Assembly (NCBI GenBank): GCA_041687015.1
Contig: JAWLCT010000001.1
Coordinates: forward strand, 62,001 to 126,000
From: JALOAT01 sp041687015
Lineage (GTDB): Bacteria; Pseudomonadota; Gammaproteobacteria; Thiohalomonadales; Thiohalomonadaceae
Length of the DNA stretch: 64,000 bases
Direction of reading: 5' to 3'
Both the position numbers and the translations under genes were made by a program. This document shows positions 1 to 7,835 of the stretch, one piece after another. Numbering within the stretch: the stretch's first letter is position 1; each line of letters opens with the position of its first letter. The notes below the pieces were generated by a model. That model saw nothing but the letters and a program-made list of their open reading frames with translations. It was not told the DNA's origin and made no database searches.

Positions 1-805
1 TGGCGTATACCAGTTCCATCAATGCCTCGACCGTCTCGGCGTCGTCGGACAACGGCTCGGCCAGTGCGGCGCGGCACGCCTCCACCGGCGGCAGGCCACT
101 GCGCATCAGTGTGGCGGTGTACACCAGCAGACGGGTGGAGGCGGATTCCTCCAGGTCGTGGTCCTTGAGGTTGCGCAAGGCGCGTCCCAGGTTCACCAAC
201 CGCTCCGCGAGCAGCGGTTCGATACCGGTCTCGCCCAGCAGGATCGCCACCTCGGTGGCCGGGTCCGGGTAGTCAAAGCGCAGCGCCACAAAGCGCTGGC
301 GCGTGCTCGGCTTCATGCCCTTGAGCAGGTTCTGGTAGCCGGGGTTGTACGACACCACCAGCATGAACCCCGGCGGCGCGCGCAGCACCTCGCCGGTGCG
401 CTCGATGGGCAGGAGGCGGCGGTCGTCGGAGAGCGGATGCAGCACCACCGTGGTGTCCTTGCGCGCCTCCACCACCTCGTCAAGGTAACAGATGGCACCC
501 TCGCGCACCGCGCGGGTGAGCGGGCCGTCCTGCCAGCGGGTCTCGCCATCGCCGATCAAATGACGACCGACCAGATCAGCGGCAGTCAGGTCGTCGTGGC
601 ACGCCACGGTGTACAGCGGGCGGCCAAGACGTGCGGCCATGTGCTGCACGAAGCGCGTCTTGCCACAACCGGTCGGGCCTTTGATGAGTACCGGCAGCCG
701 GTTGCGAAAGGCGTGTTCGTAGAGGGCGATCTCGTTGCCCTGTGGGCGGTAGAAAGGCAATTCCTGCGCCTCGTGGGTCAGCGTTCGAACGCCGTCAGTC
801 ACCAT
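1..805 (-). CDS. norQ: NorQ/CbbQ-type AAA+ ATPase, 3' end beyond window
   Basis: MoxR-type AAA+ ATPase of the NirQ/NorQ/CbbQ group, which helps activate nitric oxide reductase. The reading frame starts at the ATG at 805 and runs off the left edge without a stop, so about 268 codons are seen. A Walker A motif GPTGCGKT lies near residue 43, followed by a Walker B-like CYLDEV and the sensor-type SYNPGYQ. It follows norF by 12 bases on the same strand and is probably co-transcribed with norEF. The usual partner norD (von Willebrand-type protein) would lie just outside the window. The assignment to Nor rather than RuBisCO activation rests on its neighbours. Confidence 0.9.
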   Translation of the reverse strand, partial: MVTDGVRTLTHEAQELPFYRPQGNEIALYEHAFRNRLPVLIKGPTGCGKTRFVQHMAARLGRPLYTVACHDDLTAADLVGRHLIGDGETRWQDGPLTRAVREGAICYLDEVVEARKDTTVVLHPLSDDRRLLPIERTGEVLRAPPGFMLVVSYNPGYQNLLKGMKPSTRQRFVALRFDYPDPATEVAILLGETGIEPLLAERLVNLGRALRNLKDHDLEESASTRLLVYTATLMRSGLPPVEACRAALAEPLSDDAETVEALMELVYA

Positions 806-817
806 GGTGGTCTTCCT

Positions 818-1081
818 TCAGTGGCGGCCGACGGCATAGCCGAGGCCGATGAGTGTGCACACCAACAGCAGATACACGAACATCACGATGCGCCACAGCG
901 CGCGCACCTGCCGCAAGCCCATGAACGCCTCGACGACCAACTGCCCCTTCACGAAGGCGGTGGCCAGCACCAGGGCCACCACCGCCGGTCCGCCCAGGTG
1001 GGAGTCGCCCACCGCGTAGGTGAGAACGGTCAGCGTCATCAGCACCAGCCAAATGCGCGTTGCCGCGCTCGTGTGGTTCAT
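818..1081 (-). CDS. norF: NorF-like small membrane protein (cytochrome oxidase subunit IV family)
   Basis: An 87-residue membrane protein with about three hydrophobic segments (near residues 10-25, 33-50 and 65-84). It matches the NorF/caa3 subunit IV type found beside norE in denitrifiers. The ATG at 1081 is chosen because the longer open frame to 1261 would run deep into norE; a purine-rich GGGGGATG stretch precedes it. It sits 20 bases after norE and 12 bases before norQ, so the three genes look like one unit. NorF is thought to help assemble or stabilise the reductase; no catalytic residues are visible. Confidence 0.8.
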   Translation of the reverse strand: MNHTSAATRIWLVLMTLTVLTYAVGDSHLGGPAVVALVLATAFVKGQLVVEAFMGLRQVRALWRIVMFVYLLLVCTLIGLGYAVGRH

Positions 1082-1101
1082 CGTTTTCACACATCCCCCT
1101 T

Positions 1102-1752
1102 TCAGCGGATGACGTAGACCAACGGAAACAGGATCAGCCAGACCAGGTCGACCATGTGCCAGTAGGAGGCGCCCGTCTCGACCCCGGTGTGTGCGCCGGC
1201 GTGGTAGCGGCCCTTGGCCGCCTTCCAGGCGACCACGGTGAGGATCACCATGCCCATCCACACGTGCATGTAGTGAAAGAAGGTGAGCGAGAGATAGAAC
1301 ATGTAGAACGTGTTCGTACTGAGCCCGACGCCTTCACTGAACTTGGCGTAGAACTCGGCTGTCTTGACGACGATGAACAGCGCGCCCATGCCTATGGCTG
1401 CGCCAAGCCAGCGCGCGCAGATAGCGGAGTGGTCCTGCCTGATGGCTGCCACCGCGCGCACCACGAAATAGCTGCTGGTAATGAGTGCCAGGGTGTTGAT
1501 TGCGCCCGAACGGCGGTCGAGCAACTCCTGCGAGGCGTTGAACAGTTCCACGTTGCCCGCGCGCGTGAAGGCATAAGCGAGAAACAGGATGCCGAACACC
1601 GCCAGCTCGGCGAAAATGAAAATCCAAATGGCGAAGTCGCCGGGCAGTTCTTTGCCGCGTGTTTTGCCGAGGGTCAGTTCTGCGCTGGTCACCGGTCGCC
1701 TCTTAATGACGTGTGCTACGCCGCCTGGGTCGGTTTGCTGTACCACCGACAC
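1102..1752 (-). CDS. norE: NorE, cytochrome c oxidase subunit III-like protein
   Basis: A 216-residue membrane protein of the heme-copper oxidase subunit III family. It has five predicted helices, including the FAIWIFIFAELAVFGILF helix near residues 40-57 and a FHYMHVWMGM segment near 150. In denitrifiers NorE accompanies NorCB and supports full NO reductase activity without carrying metal. It is separated from norB by 166 bases that contain their own FNR/Dnr-type box (1823-1836) and -10-like element. It therefore probably heads a second transcript, norEFQ, rather than only being read through from norCB. Confidence 0.87.
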   Translation of the reverse strand: MSVVQQTDPGGVAHVIKRRPVTSAELTLGKTRGKELPGDFAIWIFIFAELAVFGILFLAYAFTRAGNVELFNASQELLDRRSGAINTLALITSSYFVVRAVAAIRQDHSAICARWLGAAIGMGALFIVVKTAEFYAKFSEGVGLSTNTFYMFYLSLTFFHYMHVWMGMVILTVVAWKAAKGRYHAGAHTGVETGASYWHMVDLVWLILFPLVYVIR

Positions 1753-1791
1753 GGGTGCCGCAGCTCGTTTGCATGCCCGCCATGTACGCGT

Positions 1792-1836
1792 GCATTAACC
1801 CGTAATCGGCCACGCATGCGCATTGATTTGCGTCAA
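1792..1836 (-). promoter_or_regulatory. FNR/Dnr-type box and promoter of norEFQ
   Basis: TTGAT-TTGC-GTCAA at 1823-1836 is an FNR/Dnr-family site, about 77 bases upstream of the norE start. On the minus strand GTTAATGC at 1792-1799 is a -10-like element. The distance from the box centre (1829.5) to the T at 1794 is 35.5 bases, exactly as in front of norC. This fits activation from about -42. The activator gene itself is not in the window. Confidence 0.75.
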
Positions 1837-1918
1837 ACCCACGCACAAGCTGAAGCCGAAGCAAAAAAAGTGGGGGCGCAGAACGCCCCCCAAGTGTAGG
1901 CGCGAACGCCTCGTGGAA

Positions 1919-3322
1919 TTACGCGACCACAGGCTTCGCATCCGCGACCGCGGAGCGAGCCTCGCCCTTCACGAAGAAACTGCCCACATAGAGCATGAGC
2001 CCCACGAAGAAGATCAGGCCGGAAACCTCGCGCATCCAGTAGAACAACGCGATCTTCTCCTGCACCACCATGAACGGCATGGGGTCTTCGCCCATGCGCT
2101 GCAACCACACCTGCAAAATGCCTGCAGCGGTGAGGAACAGCGTGATGAAGGTCATCGCAACCGTCATCAACCAGAACGACCACATCTCCATCAACTGGGC
2201 CCGCTCGCTGGCAGCCGGCTGACGGAAACGCAGATGGGGCATAGCGTAGGAAATCATGGTCAGCACGATGAGTACGTAAGCACCGTAGAACGCCAGGTGA
2301 CCATGCGCAGCGGTGATTTGAGAACCATGGGTGTAGTAGTTCACCGGCGCCAGCGTGTGCAGAAAGCCCCATACACCGGCACCGAGGAACGCCATCACCG
2401 CCGTGCCCATTGCCCACAGCACAGCCGCCTTGTTCGGGTGGTCGCGCCGGCGCTTGTTGATCATGTTGAAGGCGAACACCGTCATCATGAAAAACGGAAC
2501 CGGTTCGAGTGCGGAAAACACCGAGCCGAGCCAGTGCCAATACTCCGGCGTGCCGATCCAGTAGTAATGGTGGCCGGTGCCGATGATGCCGGTGATGAGT
2601 GTCATGGCGATGATCACGTACAGCCACTTCTCAATCACTTCGCGATCAACGCCCGTCACTTTGATGAGCACGAAGGCGAGAATGGCGCCGAGGATCAGTT
2701 CCCATACGCCTTCCACCCAGAGGTGCACCACCCACCACCAGAAGATCTTGTCGAGCACCAGGTTGGTCGGGTTGTAGAAGGAGAACAGGAACAGCAAAGC
2801 CAGGCCGGTGAGGCCCGTAAGCAGGACGATGTTCACCACCGTCTTTCGCCCGGCGAGCACGGTCATGGCCACGTTGAAGAGAAAACCCAGGGCGACCACC
2901 ACGATCCCCAGTTTGGTGATCGTGGGCTGCTCCAGGAATTCGCGACCCATGGTGGGCAAGAGATCGTTGCCGGTCATTTCCGCCAGCGAGGCATAGGGCA
3001 CCATCAAGTAGCCAAGGATGGTCAATGCTCCGGCGATCAGAAAAATCCAGAAAAGCGCCAGCGCCAGCTTCGGACTGAACAGTTCCCGCTCCGCCTCTTC
3101 GGGCACCAGGTAATAGGCGGCGCCCATGAAGCCGAACAGTAGCCAGACGATGAGCAGATTGGTGTGCACCATCCGGCTGACATTGAAAGGAATTTCGGGA
3201 AACAGAAAATCACCCACCACGTACTGGAGTCCGAGGATGAGTCCGAAGAGGATCTGTCCCACGAACAGGCCGATGGCGGCGATGAAATACGGCTTCGCAA
3301 CCGCTTGGGATTGGTACTGCAT
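1919..3322 (-). CDS. norB: Nitric oxide reductase large subunit NorB
   Basis: Catalytic subunit of cytochrome-c-dependent nitric oxide reductase (2 NO to N2O), an inner-membrane heme b/b3-FeB protein. It has 467 residues and about twelve helices. Metal-ligand positions are visible: His53 in MVHTNLL, His200 with Glu204 and Glu208 in VVHLWVEGVWELI, His251-His252 in GTGHHYYW, and His340/His342 in AAHGHLAF. The length and the absence of an N-terminal quinol-oxidising extension, together with adjacent norC, make this cNOR rather than qNOR. It starts 13 bases after norC and is translated in the same operon. Confidence 0.97.
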   Translation of the reverse strand: MQYQSQAVAKPYFIAAIGLFVGQILFGLILGLQYVVGDFLFPEIPFNVSRMVHTNLLIVWLLFGFMGAAYYLVPEEAERELFSPKLALALFWIFLIAGALTILGYLMVPYASLAEMTGNDLLPTMGREFLEQPTITKLGIVVVALGFLFNVAMTVLAGRKTVVNIVLLTGLTGLALLFLFSFYNPTNLVLDKIFWWWVVHLWVEGVWELILGAILAFVLIKVTGVDREVIEKWLYVIIAMTLITGIIGTGHHYYWIGTPEYWHWLGSVFSALEPVPFFMMTVFAFNMINKRRRDHPNKAAVLWAMGTAVMAFLGAGVWGFLHTLAPVNYYTHGSQITAAHGHLAFYGAYVLIVLTMISYAMPHLRFRQPAASERAQLMEMWSFWLMTVAMTFITLFLTAAGILQVWLQRMGEDPMPFMVVQEKIALFYWMREVSGLIFFVGLMLYVGSFFVKGEARSAVADAKPVVA

Positions 3323-3335
3323 GGCTTGCTCCCCC

Positions 3336-3770
3336 TTAGCCCTGAATATTGGGCGGCCAGTTGGCGTCGTCGATCTCCGAGGTCCACTTCAGGAACTCGG
3401 CCACGGCATCCAACTCTTCTTCACTCAGGTTGAACTGCGGCATGCTCCGGCGCCCCGGAATGCCTTCTTTCGGCCGGCTGGCGATGAACGCCTTGATGAC
3501 ATCCTTGCTGTTACCAAAGCGCTCATACACGTTGCCCAATTCCGGCGCGAAGTACGCCCCCTCACCCATGAGTGTGTGGCAACCGATGCAGTTGTTGTCC
3601 TCCCAGACTTTCTTACCCAACGCCACCTGTGGTGTGATGTTTTCCCGGTGATCGCGTGCAGGCAGTGCCCGCACCGTATCGAACGTCAGGACCAGAAACA
3701 GCAGGATGAAAAACACGCTTCCACCCAGATAGATGTTTCTGGCCATGCTCTTGGTGAATGAATCACTCAC
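3336..3770 (-). CDS. norC: Nitric oxide reductase cytochrome c subunit NorC
   Basis: Membrane-anchored monoheme cytochrome c that passes electrons to NorB. It has 144 residues with one N-terminal anchor (about residues 13-30) and a periplasmic domain containing the heme-binding CIGCH at 61-65. A later SMPQF probably supplies the Met ligand. It is the first gene of the nor operon. A perfectly symmetric FNR/Dnr-type box lies 78-91 bases upstream, and the expected -10 element lies between them. Length and motif order are normal for the family. Confidence 0.97.
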   Translation of the reverse strand: MSDSFTKSMARNIYLGGSVFFILLFLVLTFDTVRALPARDHRENITPQVALGKKVWEDNNCIGCHTLMGEGAYFAPELGNVYERFGNSKDVIKAFIASRPKEGIPGRRSMPQFNLSEEELDAVAEFLKWTSEIDDANWPPNIQG

Positions 3771-3816
3771 GGCATACCCCCTCTTTCCTTACGTGTGAAT
3801 CGTTGACTCCACGGAC

Positions 3817-3861
3817 GCATTAGCGCGCACCCGCATCGATGTACGCCTTGACCTATGTCAA
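3817..3861 (-). promoter_or_regulatory. FNR/Dnr-type box and promoter of norCB
   Basis: TTGAC-CTAT-GTCAA at 3848-3861 has perfectly symmetric arms, like the Dnr/NnrR and FNR families. On the minus strand GCTAATGC at 3817-3824 is the likely -10 region, which puts the box near -42, the class II position. The same geometry recurs before norE. The rest of the 3771-4219 gap shows no convincing gene; it also holds the promoter of the divergent tusE-like gene. Confidence 0.82.
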
Positions 3862-4141
3862 CACGGGGATCGCAGCAAAATGCATGCATGGGAGTTGAAC
3901 GGTGCGCGTGCACTGGAGGGCATTGCGCGTTTCCGCTGAAGGGTTTCCGGAGGGCATCAGCGCCAGGCAGCCAACGAAGACGTTCAACGACAGTCCAGCG
4001 ACGCGGGTGACGAATGGATGGGCGACGCCCTTCCGCACGTCATCAGCACAACCCGGCGATGGGCGCCGCGAGCCCTTCGTTTTGCCTGCTTTTACCTTCT
4101 CTCCTGCAGCGCGGGATTTCTCTCGCTCCCGACGGTATTAC

Positions 4142-4171
4142 TTGACCATTTTCCTATGCCTTTGCTAGGCT
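4142..4171 (+). promoter_or_regulatory. Probable sigma-70 promoter of the tusE-like gene
   Basis: TTGACC at 4142-4147 and TAGGCT at 4166-4171 are separated by 18 bases and lie 49-78 bases before the start of the TusE-like gene. The -35 is good and the -10 is moderate. No FNR-type or NsrR-type box was seen overlapping it, so the gene may be constitutive. Confidence 0.45.
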
Positions 4172-4219
4172 CCTCCCAACCCATTAACCACCCCGTCAGG
4201 CGGGTCATAGGAGAACAGC

Positions 4220-4552
4220 ATGCAGGTCGAAGTGGACGGCAAGACGATCGAACTCAGTGAAGCGGGTTGGCTCGAGAATCTGGACGAGTGGAGCGAAGGC
4301 GTGGCCGAGGCCATCGCAAAGAATGAAAACGTGACCCTCACGCCCGAACACTGGGACGTGATCAACGAAGCGCGTGCTTACTTCCAGGAAAACGGCACCG
4401 TGGCCGAACCGCGCAAATTCTCCAAGATCATGCAGGAGAAGTACGGCGCCGACCGCAGCTCCAGCCAGTACATCTATCAGCTCTTCCCCTACGGCCTGAT
4501 CAAGTCCGCCAACAAGATTGCCGGCCTGCCCCGCCCCAAGGGCTGCAGCTGA
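4220..4552 (+). CDS. tusE: TusE/DsrC-family sulfur carrier, C-terminal Cys only
   Basis: A 110-residue DsrC/TusE-family protein, which carries sulfur as a persulfide or trisulfide on its flexible C-terminal arm. Family landmarks are visible: EGVAEAIAKNENVTLTPEHW (23-45), the QLFPYG turn, and the KIAGLPRPKGCS tail. The penultimate Cys109 (CysA) is present. The second DsrC cysteine (CysB, 11 residues earlier) is Asn98, as in TusE-type proteins rather than true DsrC. A good AGGAG site precedes the ATG. It is divergent from norCB and followed by a secreted DsrE-like gene on the other strand. tRNA thiolation or another sulfur relay is possible; dsrAB is not visible in this window. Confidence 0.85.
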   Translation: MQVEVDGKTIELSEAGWLENLDEWSEGVAEAIAKNENVTLTPEHWDVINEARAYFQENGTVAEPRKFSKIMQEKYGADRSSSQYIYQLFPYGLIKSANKIAGLPRPKGCS

Positions 4553-4560
4553 TCCCTGTT

Positions 4561-4580
4561 CGGGCGGGCATGCCCGCCCG
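4561..4580 (+). terminator. Palindrome after the tusE-like gene
   Basis: A perfect 20-base GC palindrome (CGGGCGGGCA and its reverse complement) begins 8 bases after the stop. It lies between two convergent genes. It can form a hairpin in either transcript, but no clear T-run follows, so termination is likely but not certain. Confidence 0.5.
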
Positions 4581-4603
4581 GATTTCCGGTGCAGTGAGCC
4601 GTT

Positions 4604-5053
4604 TCAAGGCTTGATGTACACGTAGCCCTGCAGCTGCAGTTCGCCCACCGTGGCGACGCCCGACGGAACCACCTCCGCGTTCATGTTCACCTTGGCGGCA
4701 TCGATCTTCCGCCCCACCAGAGTGTTGTTGCATACCTGGAAGCTCACACCCTGAGTGCTCAGTTCATGGATGCGGCTTTCGTAGGATTTCCCGTCGGCGT
4801 CCTTCCAGTCCTCGAGCAGAAAATCGATGCCTTTGCCGTGGGTGACCACGACGATATCTGCATTGCCGGCGCCGACCGCGTTGATGTGATTCTGGATATT
4901 GCGCAGCGCAGTACCCGCCACGCCCGCGTCGTTGATGTGATATACGACCCGTTGCTTGTGATAACCGTTGGACGCGGGAATCAGTTCCGCCGCGTTTGCC
5001 CCCGCAAATCCCAGGGACGATAAGAAGAGAAGTATTACAGGCAATTTGCGCAT
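4604..5053 (-). CDS. Secreted DsrE-family protein
   Basis: A 149-residue protein with a Sec signal (MRKLPVILLFLSSLGFAGANA, about residues 1-21) and a DsrE/DsrF-like alpha/beta fold. Visible fold parts are KQRVVYHIND, GNADIVVVTHGKGIDFLL and the VSFQVCNNTL segment. Cys108 sits where DsrE-like proteins often carry their only cysteine. Cytoplasmic DsrE/TusD proteins hand sulfur to DsrC/TusE; this one is exported, so it cannot act directly on cytoplasmic TusE. Similar periplasmic proteins occur in sulfur oxidisers with unknown roles. It is convergent with the tusE-like gene and stands alone on its strand. Confidence 0.75.
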   Translation of the reverse strand: MRKLPVILLFLSSLGFAGANAAELIPASNGYHKQRVVYHINDAGVAGTALRNIQNHINAVGAGNADIVVVTHGKGIDFLLEDWKDADGKSYESRIHELSTQGVSFQVCNNTLVGRKIDAAKVNMNAEVVPSGVATVGELQLQGYVYIKP

Positions 5054-5176
5054 GGGGATCCCTCCACGGGTTGGTTCATCGACCTGAGAAGGACGCGGGC
5101 GCCGTGCAGGCTATTCCACCCTACGTTTCACAGGGACAACACACCGAACGGTTCCGTCCGTCCGGACCAGCCGCAC

Positions 5177-5449
5177 TCACTCGGCAACCGCATCGTCCGC
5201 AAGGAACAAGGCCAGTTTCCGGGCGCGCGGCATTTTCTTGATGGCGGCCTCCCGACGTGCCGCTTCGGCGCGCGAGGCGAAGGCTTCCACGTGGCACAAC
5301 TGCACCGGACGGCGCGCACGGGTGTAACGCGCGCCGCGCTTGCCTGCGCCGTTGTGTTCATCAACGCGCCGCTGCACATCGACGGCGATGCCGGTGTAGA
5401 GCGTGTCGTCCGCACAGCGGACCACATAAACATGCCAACGCAATTGCAT
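5177..5449 (-). CDS. GIY-YIG nuclease-fold protein
   Basis: A 90-residue single-domain GIY-YIG protein of the UPF0213/YhbQ type. The motif appears as HVYVVRCADDTLYTGI near residues 6-21, followed by a conserved Arg (VQRRVDEHN) and the KKMPRARKLAL tail typical of the family. The ATG at 5449 (MQLRWHVYVV) is preferred over the longer frame because family members start directly before the first strand. YhbQ-like proteins have structure-specific or single-strand nuclease activity in vitro, but their cell role is unclear. Confidence 0.85.
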   Translation of the reverse strand: MQLRWHVYVVRCADDTLYTGIAVDVQRRVDEHNGAGKRGARYTRARRPVQLCHVEAFASRAEAARREAAIKKMPRARKLALFLADDAVAE

Positions 5450-5480
5450 GGCGGGCGATGGTACACCAGCGCGTGCAGGT

Positions 5481-6620
5481 TCACGACACACTCCCGGGCC
5501 GGTCCGATCGGTAACAACTCAGCGCCAGACCGCCCAGGCCCACCAACAACGCAAAGAATGCGATGAAGCCGCCCAGGAACGGGATCAGCTGCAGCAGCGC
5601 CAGTATCAGAATGCCCCCGAGCAGGGCGACCCAGCGCGGCCAGCCCCGGGCATCCTCCCGCTGCAACGCACGCGGCAGCACGAGGCTGCCCAGTGTGAAA
5701 GCCGCCACGAACCAGGCGACCACCAGGGCGAGCAGCCAGCTCATAAAAACCAGCACACCCAGCAACCAACCCACGCCCGTGATGAATAACAGCACGCCCA
5801 CCAGCGGCGTGGCCGCAAGCAGTGCCAGGCCAATGGCCAGTGTTTTACCGGGCGTTGTCCGTGTCCCGCGCGCAGCCGCGGTGAAACAGCGCGGGAAAAC
5901 CAGGAACAGCACCGCCCCGGTGACGAGCAGCGCGACACCCATGAAGATCAGCCCGAAAACCACGGAGGCGCGGTCCGGCCGATGTTCGGGCCACGGTCGC
6001 TCGACGGTACGTCCGCCGATCACGGCCTCATCGTCCACCGTGGGCGACTCGGGGCTGCGCCACACCAGATTGCCCTTGATGCGCGCGCCGGGCAGCAACC
6101 GGATATGCTCGGCCATGACCTCCACGTCGCCGGCGACTTCACCGCCGATCACGAGGCTCTGAGCGGCCACACGCAGTTCCTGGCCGATGCGCCCGCCCAC
6201 ATACACCTCACGGCCTGCCAACCACGCAAAACTGCCGATACTCACCCCGTCGGCGATGTGCACGGTGTCGCCGGCGGCGACCAGGTGATCGCCCACGTCG
6301 GCGGTGATGTCGACGCGCCGCCCTGCGGCGCGCACGTCGTCCACCACGGGCGATTCGATGCTGACATGTTCGGCCGCGGCAATCACGTCGTCTTCCACAA
6401 TGGCTTCGATGCGTACACTCATACCCGCGGCGGTCACGTCCCCGGCTATTCGTGCGCCGATGCGCACCTCGCGCCCTGCGGCGTACAGGTCTTCCTCCAG
6501 CGGCTGCTCCAGGTTGACCCATTCACCGGTAAGCGCCGCCGCCCGCACAGGTGCAGCCACGATCACACTCAGCAACAGCACGGCAGCAAACAATACATGC
6601 ATGCGTGGGCTCCTCCCCAT
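5481..6620 (-). CDS. Bactofilin-like polymer-forming membrane protein
   Basis: A 379-residue protein with a signal peptide (about residues 8-28) and a repetitive beta region (about 35-210). That region has short periodic units such as GDVTAAGMSVRIEA, DDVIAAAEHVSIE and DDVRAAGRRVDITA, as in bactofilin-type polymer-forming domains. Four or five hydrophobic helices follow (about 225-370). The ATG at 6620 shares one base with the stop of the upstream dehydrogenase (TGATG), which points to coupled translation. The exported repeat domain with a membrane C-terminus suggests an envelope scaffold; the function is not established. Confidence 0.7.
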   Translation of the reverse strand: MGRSPRMHVLFAAVLLLSVIVAAPVRAAALTGEWVNLEQPLEEDLYAAGREVRIGARIAGDVTAAGMSVRIEAIVEDDVIAAAEHVSIESPVVDDVRAAGRRVDITADVGDHLVAAGDTVHIADGVSIGSFAWLAGREVYVGGRIGQELRVAAQSLVIGGEVAGDVEVMAEHIRLLPGARIKGNLVWRSPESPTVDDEAVIGGRTVERPWPEHRPDRASVVFGLIFMGVALLVTGAVLFLVFPRCFTAAARGTRTTPGKTLAIGLALLAATPLVGVLLFITGVGWLLGVLVFMSWLLALVVAWFVAAFTLGSLVLPRALQREDARGWPRWVALLGGILILALLQLIPFLGGFIAFFALLVGLGGLALSCYRSDRPGSVS

Positions 6621-7759
6621 CACGGTTCCGTGTCCGCCGGCTCAAGTCGCAGCAACCGGCCGGGATTGGCGTCGGTCAGGATCCACAGCAAACCGTCAGG
6701 CCCCTGGCGCACATCGCGGATGCGCTCACCGAGTTGGGTGAGCAGGCGTTCCTCGCCGACCACGCGCTGACCGTCGAGCTCCAGGCGATAGAGGTCGCGG
6801 CCGGCCAACGCGCCGATGAAGAGATCACCACGCCAGCGCGGAAAACGTGCGCCGGTGTAAAAGGTCATTCCCGAGGGCGCGATGGAGGGTGTCCACACAT
6901 GCAGCGGTTGCACCATGCCGGGACGCTCGCGGCCCTGGCCAATCGGGCTCCCGTCATAGTCGACCCCGTAGGTAACCACCGGCCAGCCATAGTTGCCCCC
7001 GGCGCGGAGCACGTTGATTTCGTCGCCGCCCATGGGCCCATGTTCACTCGCCCAGATCGCACCGGTATCAGGATGCAAGGCGATGCCCTGGGAATTGCGA
7101 TGGCCGTAGCTGAAGATCTCCGGGCGCGCGTCCGAGCGTGTGCCGAACGGGTTTCCGGCGGCCATACGACCATCGTCCTGCACCCGGATCACCGAACCGG
7201 CATGATCCATCAGGTTTTGTGCGTCATCCCGACTCTGCCGATCACCGATGGTGACGTACAACTGTCCACTGCGATCAAACACCAGCCGCGATCCGAAGTG
7301 CTGATCACTGCCATGGCCCGGTGCGGCGGTAAAAATCACCTGCAGGTCGGAAAGGGCGCCGTTTTCGTAGCGGGCCCGCGCCACACGGGTGGTGGACTGC
7401 GACCGCGCGCCCGTGGCGTAGGAGAAATAAATCAGCCGGTTCTGTGCGAAATCCGGATGAGTGATCACGTCCAGCAACCCACCGTGGCCGCTGGCGAACA
7501 CCGACGGCAGGCCTGTAACCGGCGCGGACAACAACCGTCCGCCGCGCACCACGCGCAGACGTCCCACCCGTTCGGAGACCAGCACATCGCTGCCGGCGAA
7601 AGCCACCGCCCAAGGGTGATTGAAACCGCTCGCCACCGTGATCACCGCCACCGCATGGGTGCCACCCTGGTCACCGGATGAGCCGCCGGAGGAGGAGGAA
7701 CAGGCAATCACCACCAGCAAGCCGGCACCGAGCACCAGACGGCCGAGCAACACGCGCAT
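6620..7759 (-). CDS. PQQ-dependent sugar dehydrogenase-type lipoprotein
   Basis: A 379-residue protein of the soluble glucose/aldose sugar dehydrogenase (YliI/Asd) beta-propeller family. The N-terminus has a hydrophobic segment ending LVVIAC, a probable lipobox, so it is likely a lipoprotein. Family features are visible: the FNHPWAVAF start of blade one, GHGGLLDVITHPDF, the GSDQHFGSRLVFD calcium/PQQ region, YGHRNSQGIALHP, and SEHGPMGGDEIN. Such enzymes oxidise aldoses with PQQ; no pqq genes are in the window. The ATG at 7759 is chosen because it directly precedes the signal. It overlaps the next gene by one base. Confidence 0.85.
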   Translation of the reverse strand: MRVLLGRLVLGAGLLVVIACSSSSGGSSGDQGGTHAVAVITVASGFNHPWAVAFAGSDVLVSERVGRLRVVRGGRLLSAPVTGLPSVFASGHGGLLDVITHPDFAQNRLIYFSYATGARSQSTTRVARARYENGALSDLQVIFTAAPGHGSDQHFGSRLVFDRSGQLYVTIGDRQSRDDAQNLMDHAGSVIRVQDDGRMAAGNPFGTRSDARPEIFSYGHRNSQGIALHPDTGAIWASEHGPMGGDEINVLRAGGNYGWPVVTYGVDYDGSPIGQGRERPGMVQPLHVWTPSIAPSGMTFYTGARFPRWRGDLFIGALAGRDLYRLELDGQRVVGEERLLTQLGERIRDVRQGPDGLLWILTDANPGRLLRLEPADTEP

Positions 7760-7835
7760 ACGTGCAGCCTCCCTGCCACTGCCTGGAAGCATAGGAGCTC
7801 ACGACCACAACGGCACGAACCCTCGGCTATGGTTC

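Noticed and set aside
1823..3142. Long plus-strand open frame opposite norB and norE upstream region
   Set aside because: It is a mirror of the norB coding strand in a GC-rich genome; its product is His/Gln/Arg-rich without any family features, while norB is certain.
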